Origin: Paenalicyclobacillus cellulosilyticus
Lineage (GTDB): Bacteria > Bacillota > Bacilli > Alicyclobacillales > Alicyclobacillaceae
DNA length: 34,540 nt
Assembly: GCF_014647315.1 (NCBI RefSeq)
Contig: NZ_BMOY01000033.1
Span: 1 to 34,540, forward strand
Direction of reading: 5' to 3'
Shown: one piece after another, positions 14,869-22,776 of the stretch
Layout of the letters: each line of letters starts with the position of its first letter
Numbering within the stretch: the stretch's first letter is position 1
Notes under the pieces: generated by a model
The model's database searches: none
What the model saw: only the letters and a program-made list of their open reading frames with translations
Told to the model about the DNA's origin: nothing
Translations under genes and position numbers: made by a program

Positions 14869-15813
14869 CATGGGGTCATCCGGCTGCAACCGGCACTGCA
14901 GCGGGGATACCGGCACCTGCGCCTGGATGCTGGCTTGGCGCAGGGTATGGCCAGGCGCCCATTCGGTATAGGCCACGCGGACCACGATCCGTGGTTCCAC
15001 CCAGAGGACGCCAGGTGCCTGGGTGAGGTTGCAAAACGGGGATGTGTGACGCGGCCAGGCCAGAACGGCTTGCGTCAGCGCGGACCATCCGTGTTCGGTC
15101 AGCCGGCCCGTCCCTGCCTGTCCGATGTACCACAGCCGTCCTTGGCCGTCGTACAGGCCGAGCCACGCCGAGACAGCGCGTCGCTCGCTGCGCAGGGTGC
15201 AGCCGCCCACCACCGCCAGCCTGTCCCGGTAACACTTTTTCTTTCGCCAGCGCCCGTCCTTACCCCCAGGCAGATAGCGGCTGGTCAGGTCCTTGAGGAC
15301 AATCCCTTCCATGTGCTCTGCACATACCGCCCGAAACAGCGCCTTTGCATCCGTTTCGTTTTCCACCATCCAGACGTTGGGATGAGGCGCCAGCGTCTGC
15401 GCGAGGAGTTGTTGGCGCACGGCCAGAGGTTCGTCGGTCAGCCATCGACCGTCCCGGTAGAGGATGTCGAAGACCATGTAGCAGACAGGGACTTCTCGCA
15501 TCCGCGTCAGTGCGCGATCGCGCCGTTGCACGCTATCCCGCCGCATCACCTGGTAAAACGAAGGCCGGCCCGCCGCGAAGGCCACGACTTCTCCGTCCAA
15601 GACGACCGACTTCGCCCGGACGTACGCGGTGACGTCGTGGATCTCGGGGTATTGCAGCGTCCGTTCGTGACGTCGCCGGTTGAACAGGCTGGATTGTCCG
15701 TCTTCCAAGTAGGCGAGGATGCGGACGCCGTCCCATTTGACCTGCGCCACCCAGTTTGGTCCCTCGGGAAACGTCTCGGTGCGGATGGGTTCAAATGGCA
15801 CAATCGGCTGCAA
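14860..15813 (-). CDS. ligD: ATP-dependent DNA ligase, LigD ligase-domain type
   Basis: The 317-aa protein from TTG 15813 follows GGAGGGA with 6-base spacing; the longer upstream frame has no support. The nucleotidyltransferase motif KWDGVR contains the adenylated Lys26. Further ligase motifs are FNRRRHERT, VLDGEVVAF, YMVFDILYRDGR, EGIVLKDLTSRY and WRKKKCYR. The OB-fold part follows. It is a stand-alone ligase domain; in many bacteria it is fused to a polymerase and nuclease as LigD, but here the polymerase is a separate divergent gene 75 bp away. It seals breaks held by Ku. Confidence 0.92.
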   Translation of the reverse strand: MQPIVPFEPIRTETFPEGPNWVAQVKWDGVRILAYLEDGQSSLFNRRRHERTLQYPEIHDVTAYVRAKSVVLDGEVVAFAAGRPSFYQVMRRDSVQRRDRALTRMREVPVCYMVFDILYRDGRWLTDEPLAVRQQLLAQTLAPHPNVWMVENETDAKALFRAVCAEHMEGIVLKDLTSRYLPGGKDGRWRKKKCYRDRLAVVGGCTLRSERRAVSAWLGLYDGQGRLWYIGQAGTGRLTEHGWSALTQAVLAWPRHTSPFCNLTQAPGVLWVEPRIVVRVAYTEWAPGHTLRQASIQAQVPVSPLQCRLQPDDPMPV

Positions 15814-15888
15814 CGCACATCCCTCCGTCCTGGCTGACGCGGATGAGTTGGCACGGCTTGGCACACACCAAGCGCGGGGGGATGCACC

Positions 15889-16791
15889 ATGGTGATTTGG
15901 GCCGAGCGTCCAGTGGAGGTTTCGCATCCGGACAAGCTGCTGTGGCCCGACGCAGGTGTGCGCAAGCGGGACTACTTGGAGTATTTGGCCAAGATGGCGC
16001 CGTTCATGCTGCCTCATCTTGCAGAGCGCGCGCTGACCATCATCCGCTGGCCGGATGGGGTGGAAGGACCGTATTTTTACCAGAAAGCCGCTCCATCCCA
16101 CACACCGGATTGGATCCGGCGCACGCGCATCTGGTCACCCGACCGGCAGGCGTTTTTCCACGCCATCGTCGTCGATTCCGCGGCGGCGCTGCTCTGGTTG
16201 GGCAATCTGGCCGCGCTCGAGCTGCACGTCGGCTTCTCCCGCGTCAACACCCCGGATGTCCCGGACGTCGTGGCGTTGGATCTCGACCCGTCCGTACCGG
16301 ATTTCGAGCCGGTGCGCGAGGTGGCCCTGGCTTTGCGCAAGTTGTTCGATGAGCTTGGCATCCCGAGTCTGCCCAAACTGTCGGGGGCCACCGGCATTCA
16401 AGTGTTGTTCCGGACACAACCTGTGGCGACGTATGAAGCGTGGCGGCCGTTCACGCGCATGGTCGCAGCCTACCTCGCCCGTCGCATGCCGCGTTGGGTG
16501 ACGCTGGAACGGCGCAAACACCTCCGTGGGGATAAAGTCTACGTCGATGCGCCGCAACACGGAAAAAACCGGACGTTGATTGCGCCGTACAGCGCCCGCG
16601 CGACCAGCCTGGCAACCGTCGCGGTGCCGGTCACATGGGAGGAACTTGCCCAAGGCGTCACACCGGACCAGTTCACCCTGGCGACGGTGCCGGAGCGGGT
16701 TTTACGGTTGGGGGACTTGTTGGCATCCCTGCCACCTGTCGACCCGAAGCCCATCGTCACCTTCTTTCAATCCTCTGCGGTGCGCCGTTGA
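15889..16791 (+). CDS. ligD: LigD-type primase-polymerase (PolDom), stand-alone
   Basis: The 300-aa protein starts after GGGGGG. It matches the LigD polymerase domain: VEVSHPDKLLWPD, PYFYQKAAPSHTPDW, LHVGFSR and the catalytic VALDLDPS (Asp131, Asp133). LSGATGIQVLF, KVYVDAPQHGKNRT and APYSAR follow. It fills gaps and adds ribonucleotides at broken ends during NHEJ. It is divergent from the ligase gene, so a shared 75-bp promoter region probably coordinates them. No nuclease domain is attached to either half. Confidence 0.92.
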   Translation: MVIWAERPVEVSHPDKLLWPDAGVRKRDYLEYLAKMAPFMLPHLAERALTIIRWPDGVEGPYFYQKAAPSHTPDWIRRTRIWSPDRQAFFHAIVVDSAAALLWLGNLAALELHVGFSRVNTPDVPDVVALDLDPSVPDFEPVREVALALRKLFDELGIPSLPKLSGATGIQVLFRTQPVATYEAWRPFTRMVAAYLARRMPRWVTLERRKHLRGDKVYVDAPQHGKNRTLIAPYSARATSLATVAVPVTWEELAQGVTPDQFTLATVPERVLRLGDLLASLPPVDPKPIVTFFQSSAVRR

Positions 16792-16972
16792 AACAGTCCT
16801 TTCGGACCAGAGGAATTGGTGCAACCGGTTCCTGCCAACGGCTGCAGCCAGCGCGAAAATGAAGGCGACGGATCGTTTCCGCCGCTTGCGCCGCAGGACC
16901 AGGCGCAGGCAGTCGCCGTTGCTGCATGGGAGAAGCGGCGAAACCAAGGCCGTTGGGAAGGGGCTGAGGCGG

Positions 16973-17989
16973 ATGCAAGCAAGGCTGCCCGCGACAAACC
17001 GCGCCGGTTTCTTTGAAATCCGCATGGAGTCCATCGGCGGGCTCGGCGCCAATCTGGCCGGCAAGATGCTCGCCGAAGCAGGTGTGCTGAAGCTCGGTTG
17101 GAACGGGACGTTTTCTGCAGCGTACGGTTCCGAGAAGAAAGGGACGCCGGTGCGGGCTTCCATCCGGTTCGCCGACGCCAACCACCCCATCCGCGGCATC
17201 TACGCGGTCGACGAACCGCACGTGGTGGCGGTGTTCCATGAAGCGCTCTTGCAGTCCCAGGACTGCACGGCCGGATTGCAACCTGGCGGCGTGCTGCTCG
17301 TGAACACGGCGAAAGCGCCGACGGAGATTGTGCGCCGCACCGGCTGGCGTGCGGGAAAGGTCGCCTGCGTCGACGCCACCGCCATCGCGGTCCGGGAACG
17401 CACCCGGGTGAACGTGGCGATGCTCGGTGCGCTGTGCCGGGTGATGGACGGGATGCCGCCCGAGGCGGTGATGGCGGTGATCCGCGAGACACTCGGCCGC
17501 AAGGACGCCGCCCTGGTCGAGCGTAACCTGCGGACGTTCCGGGCGGGTTATGACGAGGTGCGGGTGGAGGACATGGCACCCGCGGCTGCGGAAGAAAGCG
17601 GTGCGGCGACGCCCGCAACCGCGGACCGGACGACGCCGGTGCTGGGCTATCGCAACCAGCCGCAAGGCGGATGTATTCCGGAACCTGGAAACTCGGTCTG
17701 GCGGGACCTCAGCGCTTCCCGGCAAGGCGTGCTGCCCATCCTCCGTCTGGAGTCATGCATTCACTGCGCGGCGTGCGATCAGGTCTGCCCGGATTTGTGC
17801 TTCGTCTGGACGGCGCGCGAAGGACGGAACGGCCGCGTGTTCCAATTCCTTGCCGGCATCGACTATCAATACTGCAAAGGTTGTCTCAAGTGCGTCGCGG
17901 CCTGTCCGACCGACGCCCTTCAGGCCGGCCGTGAGGAAGACGGGTATGCGGAAGCACACCGCACCAAGCACCCTTTCGCGTTCGCGTGA
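16973..17989 (+). CDS. 2-oxoacid:ferredoxin oxidoreductase, fused gamma-delta subunit
   Basis: The 338-aa protein starts at ATG 16973; the upstream extension overlaps the polymerase gene and is unlikely. Residues 12-190 are the gamma domain (IRMESIGGLGANLAGKML, GSEKKGTPVRASIRF, RTRVNVAMLGAL). A linker rich in Ala/Thr/Glu follows. The C-terminal delta domain is a ferredoxin-like 2x[4Fe-4S] module, with CIHCAACDQVCPD and CKGCLKCVAACPTD. It pairs with the alpha-beta gene 106 bp downstream. The likely substrate is pyruvate or another 2-oxoacid, with electrons passing to ferredoxin. The exact substrate cannot be told. Confidence 0.85.
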   Translation: MQARLPATNRAGFFEIRMESIGGLGANLAGKMLAEAGVLKLGWNGTFSAAYGSEKKGTPVRASIRFADANHPIRGIYAVDEPHVVAVFHEALLQSQDCTAGLQPGGVLLVNTAKAPTEIVRRTGWRAGKVACVDATAIAVRERTRVNVAMLGALCRVMDGMPPEAVMAVIRETLGRKDAALVERNLRTFRAGYDEVRVEDMAPAAAEESGAATPATADRTTPVLGYRNQPQGGCIPEPGNSVWRDLSASRQGVLPILRLESCIHCAACDQVCPDLCFVWTAREGRNGRVFQFLAGIDYQYCKGCLKCVAACPTDALQAGREEDGYAEAHRTKHPFAFA

Positions 17990-18095
17990 GGGACGCCCGG
18001 AAACATGCTGGGGCCACAGGGTTTGCGGAAGGCGCAGGGTTGGCGGTATCATGACCGGACGCCAAATGACGGACGGGACAGGAGGTTGAAGCGCC

Positions 18096-20396
18096 ATGTC
18101 CATCGGCCAACGTGTGGAGGCGCTTGACACATGGTCCAGTCATCCTCTGTTCGAACAACGCACGGACCTGTGTTCAGGAAATGAGATGGCGGCGCGGGCA
18201 GCCGCGCAGATCAACTACCATCTCATGGGGTATTTTCCCATCACGCCCTCGACCGAGATCGCAGAGTATCTCGACGAGATGAAGGCGCATGGTGAGCACG
18301 ACATCGTGCTGGTGCCCGCGGACGGTGAGCACAGCGCGGCGGGAATTTGCTTCGGCGCGGCGGCTGCGGGCGGCCGGGTGTTGAACGCCACGTCGGCGCA
18401 GGGGTTTCTCTATATGCTGGAACAGCTGCCGGTGCAATCGGGCACGCGCCTGCCCATGGTCCTCAACCTGGTGACGCGCTCGGTCTCCGGACCGCTCAAC
18501 ATCCACGGGGACCACTCCGACCTTTACTACGCCCTGAACACCGGGTGGCCGATTCTGCTCGCCCGCACACCTCAGGCGGTGTACGACATGAACCTGATGG
18601 CCCTGCGCGTCGCGGAACACCCGGACGTGCGCCTGCCGGTCATCGTGGCGTACGACGGGTTTTTCACGTCCCATTCCAAGCAGCGCGTCCAGTACTTCGC
18701 GAACCGGGAGGCGGTCCAATGGTTCGTCGGCCCGGTGCGCAAGGCCGAATTCGACCTGTTCGATCGCGACCACCCCGTGACGGTCGGGCCCTACATGAAT
18801 GAACCGGACTACATTCACAACAAGTATCAACAATCGCTGGCGATGTACCGGGCGGGTGAAGTGTTTGCGGAGGTGGCCGCGGCGTACGCCAGGATCTCGG
18901 GGCGGTACTACGGCGCGCTGGACACGTACCGGTTGGAGGATGCGGACATCGCGCTCGTCATCCTCAACTCGGCGGCGGAGACCAGCAAGGATGCGGTGGA
19001 CGCCCTGCGCGCACAAGGCATCCGGGCCGGCGTGTTGTCGTTCAACATCCTGCGCCCGTTCCCTGTCCGGGCGGTGCAGGAGGCGCTGGCGCATGTGCAG
19101 GTTGTGCTGGTGGCGGAGCGGGCGGATGCTTACGGTGCGCACGGAGCCAACCTCACGCACGAGGTGAGATCTGCCCTGCAGGCCGTCCAGGCGCAGTGCA
19201 CCGTGCTCTCCCGGGTGTACGGGCTGGGCGGCAAGGAGTTTCACCCCGCGGACGCCGAGGCGTTGTTCCAAATCTGCCTCCAGGCGTGGCGCGGCGAGGC
19301 GGTCCCGGCGTTCGATTATTACGGCGTGATCGCGGGCGATCCCGCCGTCCGGCCGCCGCGGGGGCTCAAGCCGTTGGCAAAAGAGGAAGTCAGCGGGTTC
19401 GTTCAGGTGACCCGGGACGAGAAGACCGGCGAGTTGATCGTGAAGGTGCCGCCGCTGCGCGCGCTCACCGCGAAGGCCAAACGTTTGGCGCCCGGCCACG
19501 GGGCCTGCCCGGGCTGCGGGATCTTCCCTGCCATCGAGACGTTCCTCAAAGGCATCGAAGGCGACGTGGTCGTCCTGTACCAGACCGGGTGCGCGATGGT
19601 GACCACCACAGGTTATCCGTACACGTCCCACCGTGTCACGTACATCCACAACCTGTTTCAAAACGGCGCCGCCACCCTCTCCGGCGTGGTGGAGATGTTC
19701 TGGGAGCGCAAGCGGCGCGGCGAGATCCAGATTGGTGAAGACCCGACCTTCATCATGATCACAGGCGACGGCGGCATGGACATCGGCATGGGGTCGGCGC
19801 TTGGGGCCGCGATGCGCAACCACAAGCTGATCATCCTCGAATACGATAACGAGGGATACATGAACACCGGAAGCCAATTGTCGTATTCCACACCCATCGG
19901 CCACATGACGGCGACGTCGAACGTCGGGGCCGCGCAGCAGGGCAAGGCGTTTCACCACAAGGATACACCGCAGATCATGGCGGCGGCTAACATCCCGTAC
20001 GTGTTCACCGGTGTCGAGGCGTATCCGCAGGACCTGATTCGGAAGGCAGCCAAGGCCCAGTGGTATGCCACGCACGAGGGGATGGCGTACGGCAAGGTGC
20101 TCACCGCGTGTCCGCTCAACTGGAAGACGCCGGACGACGCGGGGAACGAGGTGGTGGGCCTGGCGGTCAAGTGTTGTTTCTTCCCGCTGTACGAGGTGGA
20201 GCACGGCATTACGCGCATCACCTACGATCCGGAGGCGCGCGGCGAGCGGGTGCCGGCGCGCGCGTGGCTTGAGCGGATGGGGAAGAGCAAGCACCTGTTG
20301 CGCCCGGAGAACGAGGCGTTGCTGCAGGCGTTCGAGGCGGAGGTCGAACGGCGCTGGCGGCGCCTGAAGGCGAAACACGAGCACGAGTTGTTGTGA
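18096..20396 (+). CDS. 2-oxoacid:ferredoxin oxidoreductase, fused alpha-beta subunit
   Basis: The 766-aa protein starts after AGGAGG. The N-terminal half is the alpha (pyrimidine-binding) part: GNEMAARAAAQINYHLMGYFPITPSTEIAEYL, SAQGFLYMLEQLP and VSGPLNIHGDHSD. The C-terminal third is the beta part: GHGACPGCGIFPA, the ThDP-binding GDGGMDIGMGSALGAA with DNEGYMNTG, and SYSTPIGHMTA. The enzyme cleaves 2-oxoacids with CoA and reduces ferredoxin in the cytoplasm. Fusion of alpha with beta and gamma with delta gives a two-gene enzyme. A very strong hairpin follows the stop. Confidence 0.88.
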   Translation: MSIGQRVEALDTWSSHPLFEQRTDLCSGNEMAARAAAQINYHLMGYFPITPSTEIAEYLDEMKAHGEHDIVLVPADGEHSAAGICFGAAAAGGRVLNATSAQGFLYMLEQLPVQSGTRLPMVLNLVTRSVSGPLNIHGDHSDLYYALNTGWPILLARTPQAVYDMNLMALRVAEHPDVRLPVIVAYDGFFTSHSKQRVQYFANREAVQWFVGPVRKAEFDLFDRDHPVTVGPYMNEPDYIHNKYQQSLAMYRAGEVFAEVAAAYARISGRYYGALDTYRLEDADIALVILNSAAETSKDAVDALRAQGIRAGVLSFNILRPFPVRAVQEALAHVQVVLVAERADAYGAHGANLTHEVRSALQAVQAQCTVLSRVYGLGGKEFHPADAEALFQICLQAWRGEAVPAFDYYGVIAGDPAVRPPRGLKPLAKEEVSGFVQVTRDEKTGELIVKVPPLRALTAKAKRLAPGHGACPGCGIFPAIETFLKGIEGDVVVLYQTGCAMVTTTGYPYTSHRVTYIHNLFQNGAATLSGVVEMFWERKRRGEIQIGEDPTFIMITGDGGMDIGMGSALGAAMRNHKLIILEYDNEGYMNTGSQLSYSTPIGHMTATSNVGAAQQGKAFHHKDTPQIMAAANIPYVFTGVEAYPQDLIRKAAKAQWYATHEGMAYGKVLTACPLNWKTPDDAGNEVVGLAVKCCFFPLYEVEHGITRITYDPEARGERVPARAWLERMGKSKHLLRPENEALLQAFEAEVERRWRRLKAKHEHELL

Positions 20397-20409
20397 CCAG
20401 GCCGCTTGG

Positions 20410-20440
20410 GCACGCGGCGCCCGGAGACGGCGCCGCGTGC
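20410..20440. terminator. strong 12-bp-stem hairpin after the oxidoreductase gene
   Basis: GCACGCGGCGCC (20410-20421) pairs perfectly with GGCGCCGCGTGC (20429-20440) around a 7-base loop. It lies 13 bases after the stop codon at 20396 and before the convergent small gene ending at 20512. No U-run follows, but its position fits a terminator for both directions. Confidence 0.6.
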
Positions 20441-20511
20441 ACCGCATTGCAGCCGGATTATCTCGAAGGCAAAGACCATGCACGGCAAGACAAAGGCGAG
20501 GCGGGTTCTGG

Positions 20512-20760
20512 TCAGATGTTCGCGGACTGTTCGGCTTTCAGGTCTTGATCCAAGATGGCGCCGTCAATCAGTTCGAGGTTGTCCAGGTTGACGTTGAGCT
20601 GGGCTGGGATCAGATTGAAAAACCCATAAAGACCGCCGTGGCCCTGGTTGAGCTTGATGTTCGCATCCCAACCGCCGAAGTTGAATTCTCCGAAGAACGC
20701 ACCGGCATTTTGTTGCGGCGTGTTGGAGTTCAGCGCACCGCAGATGATGATGGAAGGCAT
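20512..20760 (-). CDS. small Gly/Asn-rich spore-type protein, paralogue 1
   Basis: The 82-aa protein starts after AAAGGAGCG. It reads MPSIIICGALNSNTPQQNAG, then FFGEFNFGGWDANIKLNQGHGG, a beta-rich middle and LIDGAILDQDLKAE. The block N-x3-QQNAG-x-F-x-GE-x4-GWDAN-x-K-x-NQG is shared with the genes at 20801, 22485 and the second half of 22777. The pattern of short beta strands, G-W-x2-H/N-x-K-x-N-x-G and a closing D-x-D motif recalls GerPA/GerPF-type spore proteins, but it is a distinct family that I cannot name. A role in the spore coat or germination is inferred from neighbours. Confidence 0.65.
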   Translation of the reverse strand: MPSIIICGALNSNTPQQNAGAFFGEFNFGGWDANIKLNQGHGGLYGFFNLIPAQLNVNLDNLELIDGAILDQDLKAEQSANI

Positions 20761-20800
20761 CTTCGCTCCTTTCCGCCGACGGATGTGCCTGGCGTGGGCA

Positions 20801-21049
20801 TCATACGTCGAAGCTCATGGTCGGTTTGACGTCCTGGTCGGCGATGGCGCCGTCCACCAGTTCCAGATTGTCGACATTGATGTTGACCCACAGGGGGGTG
20901 ATGTTGAACGCGCCGTAATAACCGCCGTGGCCTTGGTTGATTTTCATGTTGGCATCCCAGCCTCCGAAATTGCCCTCCCCGACGAACGTCCCTGCGTTTT
21001 CCTGCGGCGTGTTCTGGTTGATCACGCCCAAGACGATGAGCGACGGCAT
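20801..21049 (-). CDS. small Gly/Asn-rich spore-type protein, paralogue 2
   Basis: The 82-aa protein has the same length as its downstream neighbour and shares MPS-I, N-x-NTPQ-NAG, GWDAN, NQGHGG and LVDGAIADQD. A GGGAGGGCGGGG ribosome binding site fixes the start at 21049; the longer frame from 21097 is not needed. It is probably co-transcribed with the gene at 20512-20760 (40-bp gap). On the same strand upstream, CATACGGTA (21104-21112) fits a sporulation sigma -10 pattern. Confidence 0.65.
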   Translation of the reverse strand: MPSLIVLGVINQNTPQENAGTFVGEGNFGGWDANMKINQGHGGYYGAFNITPLWVNINVDNLELVDGAIADQDVKPTMSFDV

Positions 21050-21103
21050 CCCCGCCCTCCCCTCTGTACCTCCGACAACACCACGCCGCGGATGCACCCA
21101 GCT

Positions 21104-21112
21104 TACCGTATG
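21104..21112 (-). promoter_or_regulatory. possible sporulation (sigma-K/E type) -10 element
   Basis: On the minus strand the sequence is CATACGGTA, matching CATAnnnTA. It lies 55 bases upstream of the start at 21049. The -35 is not clear. A second candidate (CATACACT, 21161-21168, plus strand) would face the GerPC-like gene. Both are weak predictions. Confidence 0.3.
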
Positions 21113-21210
21113 CTTGCAGAGCTTTGTCTGATGCGGTGAACATACCTGTCACGGTGCGGCCATACACTGATTCCAAGCAGTCCACTGACGTTTCGGGAGC
21201 AGGGGGGCGC

Positions 21211-21603
21211 ATGTGGTTTCGGCGGCGAAGGCGGGCGGAGCAGCAGTTGTTCCAGCGTCTGGACGAGATCACGGCCCGATTGGGCGCGGTCTTGGACATG
21301 GCGTCTGCGCATAAAGTGCAAGTGACGATCCAACACCTGCATGTGGAGCGGGCGACGCTGGATCAATTGTTGTTTCGCCTCGACCGGTTGGACATCGACG
21401 AATTGAGCGGATCGTTGAATCTCGGCAACAACTTCGGGACCGAACTGGTTCGCCCCGTGGTGCAGCGGGATCGCACCCCCACGCAGGGCTCCGCTCGCAA
21501 AGGGGCGCAGCCTGGTGCTGGCGGGGTCGAAATCTCCGCAACGCCACATGGGTACCAGGTGCAATGGGGCAGCCCGGCGGACAGGAAGCACGGCGACTCG
21601 TAA
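21211..21603 (+). CDS. GerPC-like coiled-coil protein
   Basis: The 130-aa protein starts at ATG 21211 after GGGAGCAGGGGGG. A basic start (MWFRRRRRAEQQ) leads into an amphipathic coiled coil (QLFQRLDEITARLGAVL). A beta-type repeat follows (VQVTIQHLHVERATLDQLLFRL and LDIDELSGSLNLGNNFG), which resembles the GerPC arrangement of helix then I-x-I/V-x-L-E-G-x-LN-I-G. The tail is disordered and Gly/Ser-rich. GerP proteins make the inner spore coat permeable to germinants in Bacillus. The similarity was judged by eye, so the call is tentative. Confidence 0.5.
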   Translation: MWFRRRRRAEQQLFQRLDEITARLGAVLDMASAHKVQVTIQHLHVERATLDQLLFRLDRLDIDELSGSLNLGNNFGTELVRPVVQRDRTPTQGSARKGAQPGAGGVEISATPHGYQVQWGSPADRKHGDS

Positions 21604-21627
21604 CGAGGACGGCGGCGAGGTGGGCGC

Positions 21628-21927
21628 ATGGCAACGGCGTGGTCGCCGACGTTTGTGATTGGCACCATTCGGATTGGAAGCGTGGGGGGAGCCTCCTGTA
21701 TCAACTTTGGAAACAACTGGGTTTCTGAGTTCACCAGTTACCAAAAGCAAAACCAGGGATTCGGCGTGGTGCACGGAGACCGGTCGCTCATCCGCGGCAC
21801 CCAGAGCGCCGTCCATGACCCGGACGGGATTGACGTGTGGGGGGTCGCCAAGACGGGGGAGCTGCCGGATTGGTTGCGCCGAATGGTGGCGGACGTGCCC
21901 CTCCAGCCCGCGACGGCGAACCGGTGA
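21628..21927 (+). CDS. GerPA/GerPF-like spore protein
   Basis: The 99-aa protein starts after GCGAGGTGGG. The segment IGTIRIGSVGGASCINFGNNWVSEFTSYQKQNQGFG follows the GerPA/GerPF layout (I-G-x-I-x-I-x-S-x-x-GG, then NFG-x-x-x, then K-x-x-G-x-G). Residues DPDGIDVWG in the middle echo the DPD-x-x-D motif of the neighbouring family. It lies 24 bp after the GerPC-like gene and 34 bp before the Hsp20-like gene, so these are probably one operon. Role in the spore coat is inferred. Confidence 0.6.
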   Translation: MATAWSPTFVIGTIRIGSVGGASCINFGNNWVSEFTSYQKQNQGFGVVHGDRSLIRGTQSAVHDPDGIDVWGVAKTGELPDWLRRMVADVPLQPATANR

Positions 21928-21961
21928 AGGCGTCATTGGGCGGCGGTGTGGAGGAAGGAGC

Positions 21962-22471
21962 ATGGCGGCGGACAAGGACAAGTCGCAAAATCCGTTCGAC
22001 ATCTTGAACCACTTGGGGGATCTCGCGGATATCAAAAAAATCCTCGGCCCGGACTTTTTCAAGAACCTGCCTCTTCCGCAGATGCGCGGCCCGTGGTTTG
22101 CGGATACGGCAGGAGACGCCGAAGACCGGTTTCCGCGGGTGGACTTGTATGGCCGCGGCAGCCATGAGATGGTGGCTGTGTTCGAATTGCCGGGACTGAC
22201 CAGCAGTGCCGATGTCCAACTTTCGGTTCGCCCGCACGCCCTGCGCGTGCGAGGGCAGGTGACCGCGCGCTTTCAATTGAAGGGGGATACGGTGTGGATG
22301 GCGGAGTGCCATCACGGCGCGTTCGACCGGGAGATTGAATTGCCGGAACGGGTGGTGGTGGATGACGTGCGCGCGGTGTACCGCAGCGGGCTGCTGGTGG
22401 TGTATCTCACCAAGGACAAGGCGCACGCCGACGCCGGGAGCGCGGTCCCGGTGGACTTCGGCACGGATTGA
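21962..22471 (+). CDS. Hsp20/alpha-crystallin-like protein, possible spore coat component
   Basis: The 169-aa protein starts after GAGGAAGGAG. An N-terminal acidic region (DKDKSQNPFDILNHLGDLADIKKILG) leads to an alpha-crystallin-type domain from about residue 55. This has PRVDLYGRG, MVAVFELPGLTSSADVQLSV, LRVRGQV, FDREIELPERV and YRSGLLVVYLTK. Small heat-shock-like proteins occur both as chaperones and as spore coat proteins of the CotM/CotP type. Its place inside this spore-type cluster favours the latter, but that is inference. Confidence 0.7.
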   Translation: MAADKDKSQNPFDILNHLGDLADIKKILGPDFFKNLPLPQMRGPWFADTAGDAEDRFPRVDLYGRGSHEMVAVFELPGLTSSADVQLSVRPHALRVRGQVTARFQLKGDTVWMAECHHGAFDREIELPERVVVDDVRAVYRSGLLVVYLTKDKAHADAGSAVPVDFGTD

Positions 22472-22484
22472 GGGGGCGGGATGG

Positions 22485-22733
22485 GTGGCGAGCGTGATCG
22501 CCCTGGGGGTGGTGAATACCAACGTGGCGCAACAAAACGCGGGAGTGTTCATCGGCGAGATCCATATCACCGGGTGGGACGCAAACGGAAAGACCAACCA
22601 GGGCAACGGTTCGATTTACGGGTGGTTCAACGTGAGCGCCGTCTGTTGGAATGCGAATGCGGACGGCATGGAGTGGGTGGACGGGCTCATCGTCGATCCC
22701 GACGTCAAGCCGAGTTGGACCGTGCAATGGTAG
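22485..22733 (+). CDS. small Gly/Asn-rich spore-type protein, paralogue 3
   Basis: The 82-aa protein starts at GTG 22485 after GGGGGCGGG. It reads ASVIALGVVNTNVAQQNAG, then FIGEIHITGWDANGKTNQGNG and WVDGLIVDPDVKP. Length and motifs match the two minus-strand paralogues, so the gene has been duplicated to both sides of the GerP-like operon. It ends 43 bp before the two-domain gene. Confidence 0.65.
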   Translation: MASVIALGVVNTNVAQQNAGVFIGEIHITGWDANGKTNQGNGSIYGWFNVSAVCWNANADGMEWVDGLIVDPDVKPSWTVQW

Positions 22734-22776
22734 ACGATGCCGCCTGGGCGGCAGAGGCCGGCGGAGGAGGTGCAGG

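Noticed and set aside
18174-20483. 769-aa open frame on the minus strand
   Set aside because: It is antisense to the alpha-beta oxidoreductase gene, is Arg/His-rich with no domain pattern, and exists because GC-rich coding DNA has few stops on the other strand.
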